Part shown: positions 63,514 through 64,000 of the stretch, one piece after another
Position numbering within the stretch: position 1 is the first letter of the stretch
How the letters are laid out: the number at the start of each line of letters is the position of its first letter
Source: Blastococcus sp. PRF04-17
GTDB lineage: Bacteria > Actinomycetota > Actinomycetes > Mycobacteriales > Geodermatophilaceae
Assembly (NCBI RefSeq): GCF_023016265.1
Contig: NZ_CP095412.1
Coordinates: forward strand, 186,001-250,000
Reading direction: 5' to 3'
DNA: 64,000 bases
The notes under the pieces: model-generated
What the model was told of the DNA's origin: nothing
The model's input: only the letters and a program-made list of their open reading frames with translations
Database searches by the model: none
Position numbers and translations under genes: made by a program

Positions 63514-64000
63514 TTCGCGGCCCCTTCCCAGTTCGGGTTCTCCCAGATCACGCTGGCGCCCATGCCGAGGCCCACGCACATCGCGGTGAGGCCGTAGCGG
63601 ACGTCGGGCCGCTCGGCGAACTGTCGCGACAGCTGGGTCATGAGCCGGACGCCGGAGGACGCCAGCGGGTGGCCGACGGCGATGGCGCCGCCCCACGGGT
63701 TGACCCGCTCGTCGCCGTCGGCGATGCCGAAGTGGTCGAGGAAGGCCAGCACCTGGACGGCGAAGGCCTCGTTCAGCTCGAACAGGCCGATGTCCTCGAT
63801 CGACAGGCCGGTGCGGGCCAGCGCCTTCTCGGTGGACGGCACCGGCCCGATGCCCATGACCTCGGGCTCGACGCCGGCGAAGCCGTAGCCGACCAGCCGC
63901 ATGCCCACGTCCAGCCCGAGTTCGCGCGCCACGTCCTCGGCCGCGAGCAGGCAGCCGGTGGCGCCGTCGTTGAGCCCGGCCGCGTTGCCCGCGGTCACGT
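63510..64000 (-). CDS. fadA: Acetyl-CoA acyltransferase, thiolase (5' part outside window)
   Basis: The C-terminal 163 residues of a thiolase that cleaves 3-ketoacyl-CoA. TAGNAAGLNDGATGCLLAAE is the domain junction, NEAFAVQVLAFLDHFG precedes the loop with the conserved His in GGAIAVGHPLASSG, and the second catalytic Cys is in TAMCVGLGMGASVIWE. The reading frame is still open at base 64000, so the start and the nucleophile Cys lie beyond the window. It precedes fadB with a shared GTGA, forming the classic fadA-fadB pair. Confidence 0.94.
   Translation of the reverse strand, partial: VTAGNAAGLNDGATGCLLAAEDVARELGLDVGMRLVGYGFAGVEPEVMGIGPVPSTEKALARTGLSIEDIGLFELNEAFAVQVLAFLDHFGIADGDERVNPWGGAIAVGHPLASSGVRLMTQLSRQFAERPDVRYGLTAMCVGLGMGASVIWENPNWEGAAK

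Overview
The window is very GC-rich and densely packed, with many GTG starts and 4-bp stop/start overlaps. It carries an actinobacterial gene set: two group 1/2 sigma factors, a DtxR/IdeR regulator, AcuC, polyphosphate glucokinase, CsoR, and the actinobacterial families DUF3039, DUF3099, DUF3159, DUF3710, DUF4192, DUF4193 and DUF7455. From memory the order of 18-61 kb resembles the sigA-ppgK-suhB-cei-dut-ceoBC-dxs / sigB-ideR neighbourhood of Mycobacterium tuberculosis. Composition and gene content suggest Geodermatophilaceae or a close relative (inference). This is ordinary chromosome: I see no tRNA, rRNA, prophage, insertion sequence or CRISPR array.

Layout. 0-1.3 kb: the end of a membrane metallopeptidase gene. 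0.9-5.1 kb: a CsoR-controlled copper operon (csoR, copZ, YtkA-like, copA, small membrane protein). 5.1-6.1 kb: Hsp20 with a MerR-type regulator. 6.1-12.3 kb: membrane proteins, STAS protein, YibE/F, a methyltransferase, a DksA-type zinc protein and a DesK/NarL-type two-component system. 12.2-16.2 kb: a four-gene glycan-type cluster (GT4, methyltransferase, terpenoid-cyclase-fold protein, GT2). 16.3-27.5 kb: Dabb protein, lipoprotein, DUF4192, S9 peptidase, IdeR, AcuC next to a GNAT/acyl-CoA-synthetase fusion, SigB-like sigma factor, Dtd. 27.5-36 kb: the most accessory-looking stretch (STAS, MgtE, DUF2236, DUF222/HNH, a pseudogene fragment, LuxR regulator, methyltransferase, HhH-GPD protein). 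36-44 kb: pseudouridine catabolism, YihY, VanW and the principal sigma factor. 44.5-61.3 kb: ppgK, suhB-like, cei-like, DUF4193, dut, DUF3710, hydrolase, OB-fold, DUF3159, the two TrkA proteins, APC permease, TRAM methyltransferase, dxs. 61.4-64 kb: fatty-acid beta-oxidation fadB/fadA.

The most unusual features are non-genic. Six copies of a 57-62 bp two-tier palindrome are dispersed through the window. Two lie in frame inside proteins, including CopA, and encode near-identical 19-residue peptides; others abut stop codons or sit between divergent promoters. Their outer arms differ between copies but stay complementary. A second palindromic family forms 104-bp and 31-bp tandem units at the 3' ends of hrdB and of the DUF3039/YihY pair. 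Sixteen genes and one pseudogene copy show a -10-like hexamer NANNNT exactly 6 or 7 bases before the start codon, which indicates widespread leaderless transcription. At least nine genes, including the essential hrdB, need one-base corrections in short G/C runs, so the underlying sequence probably contains homopolymer errors.
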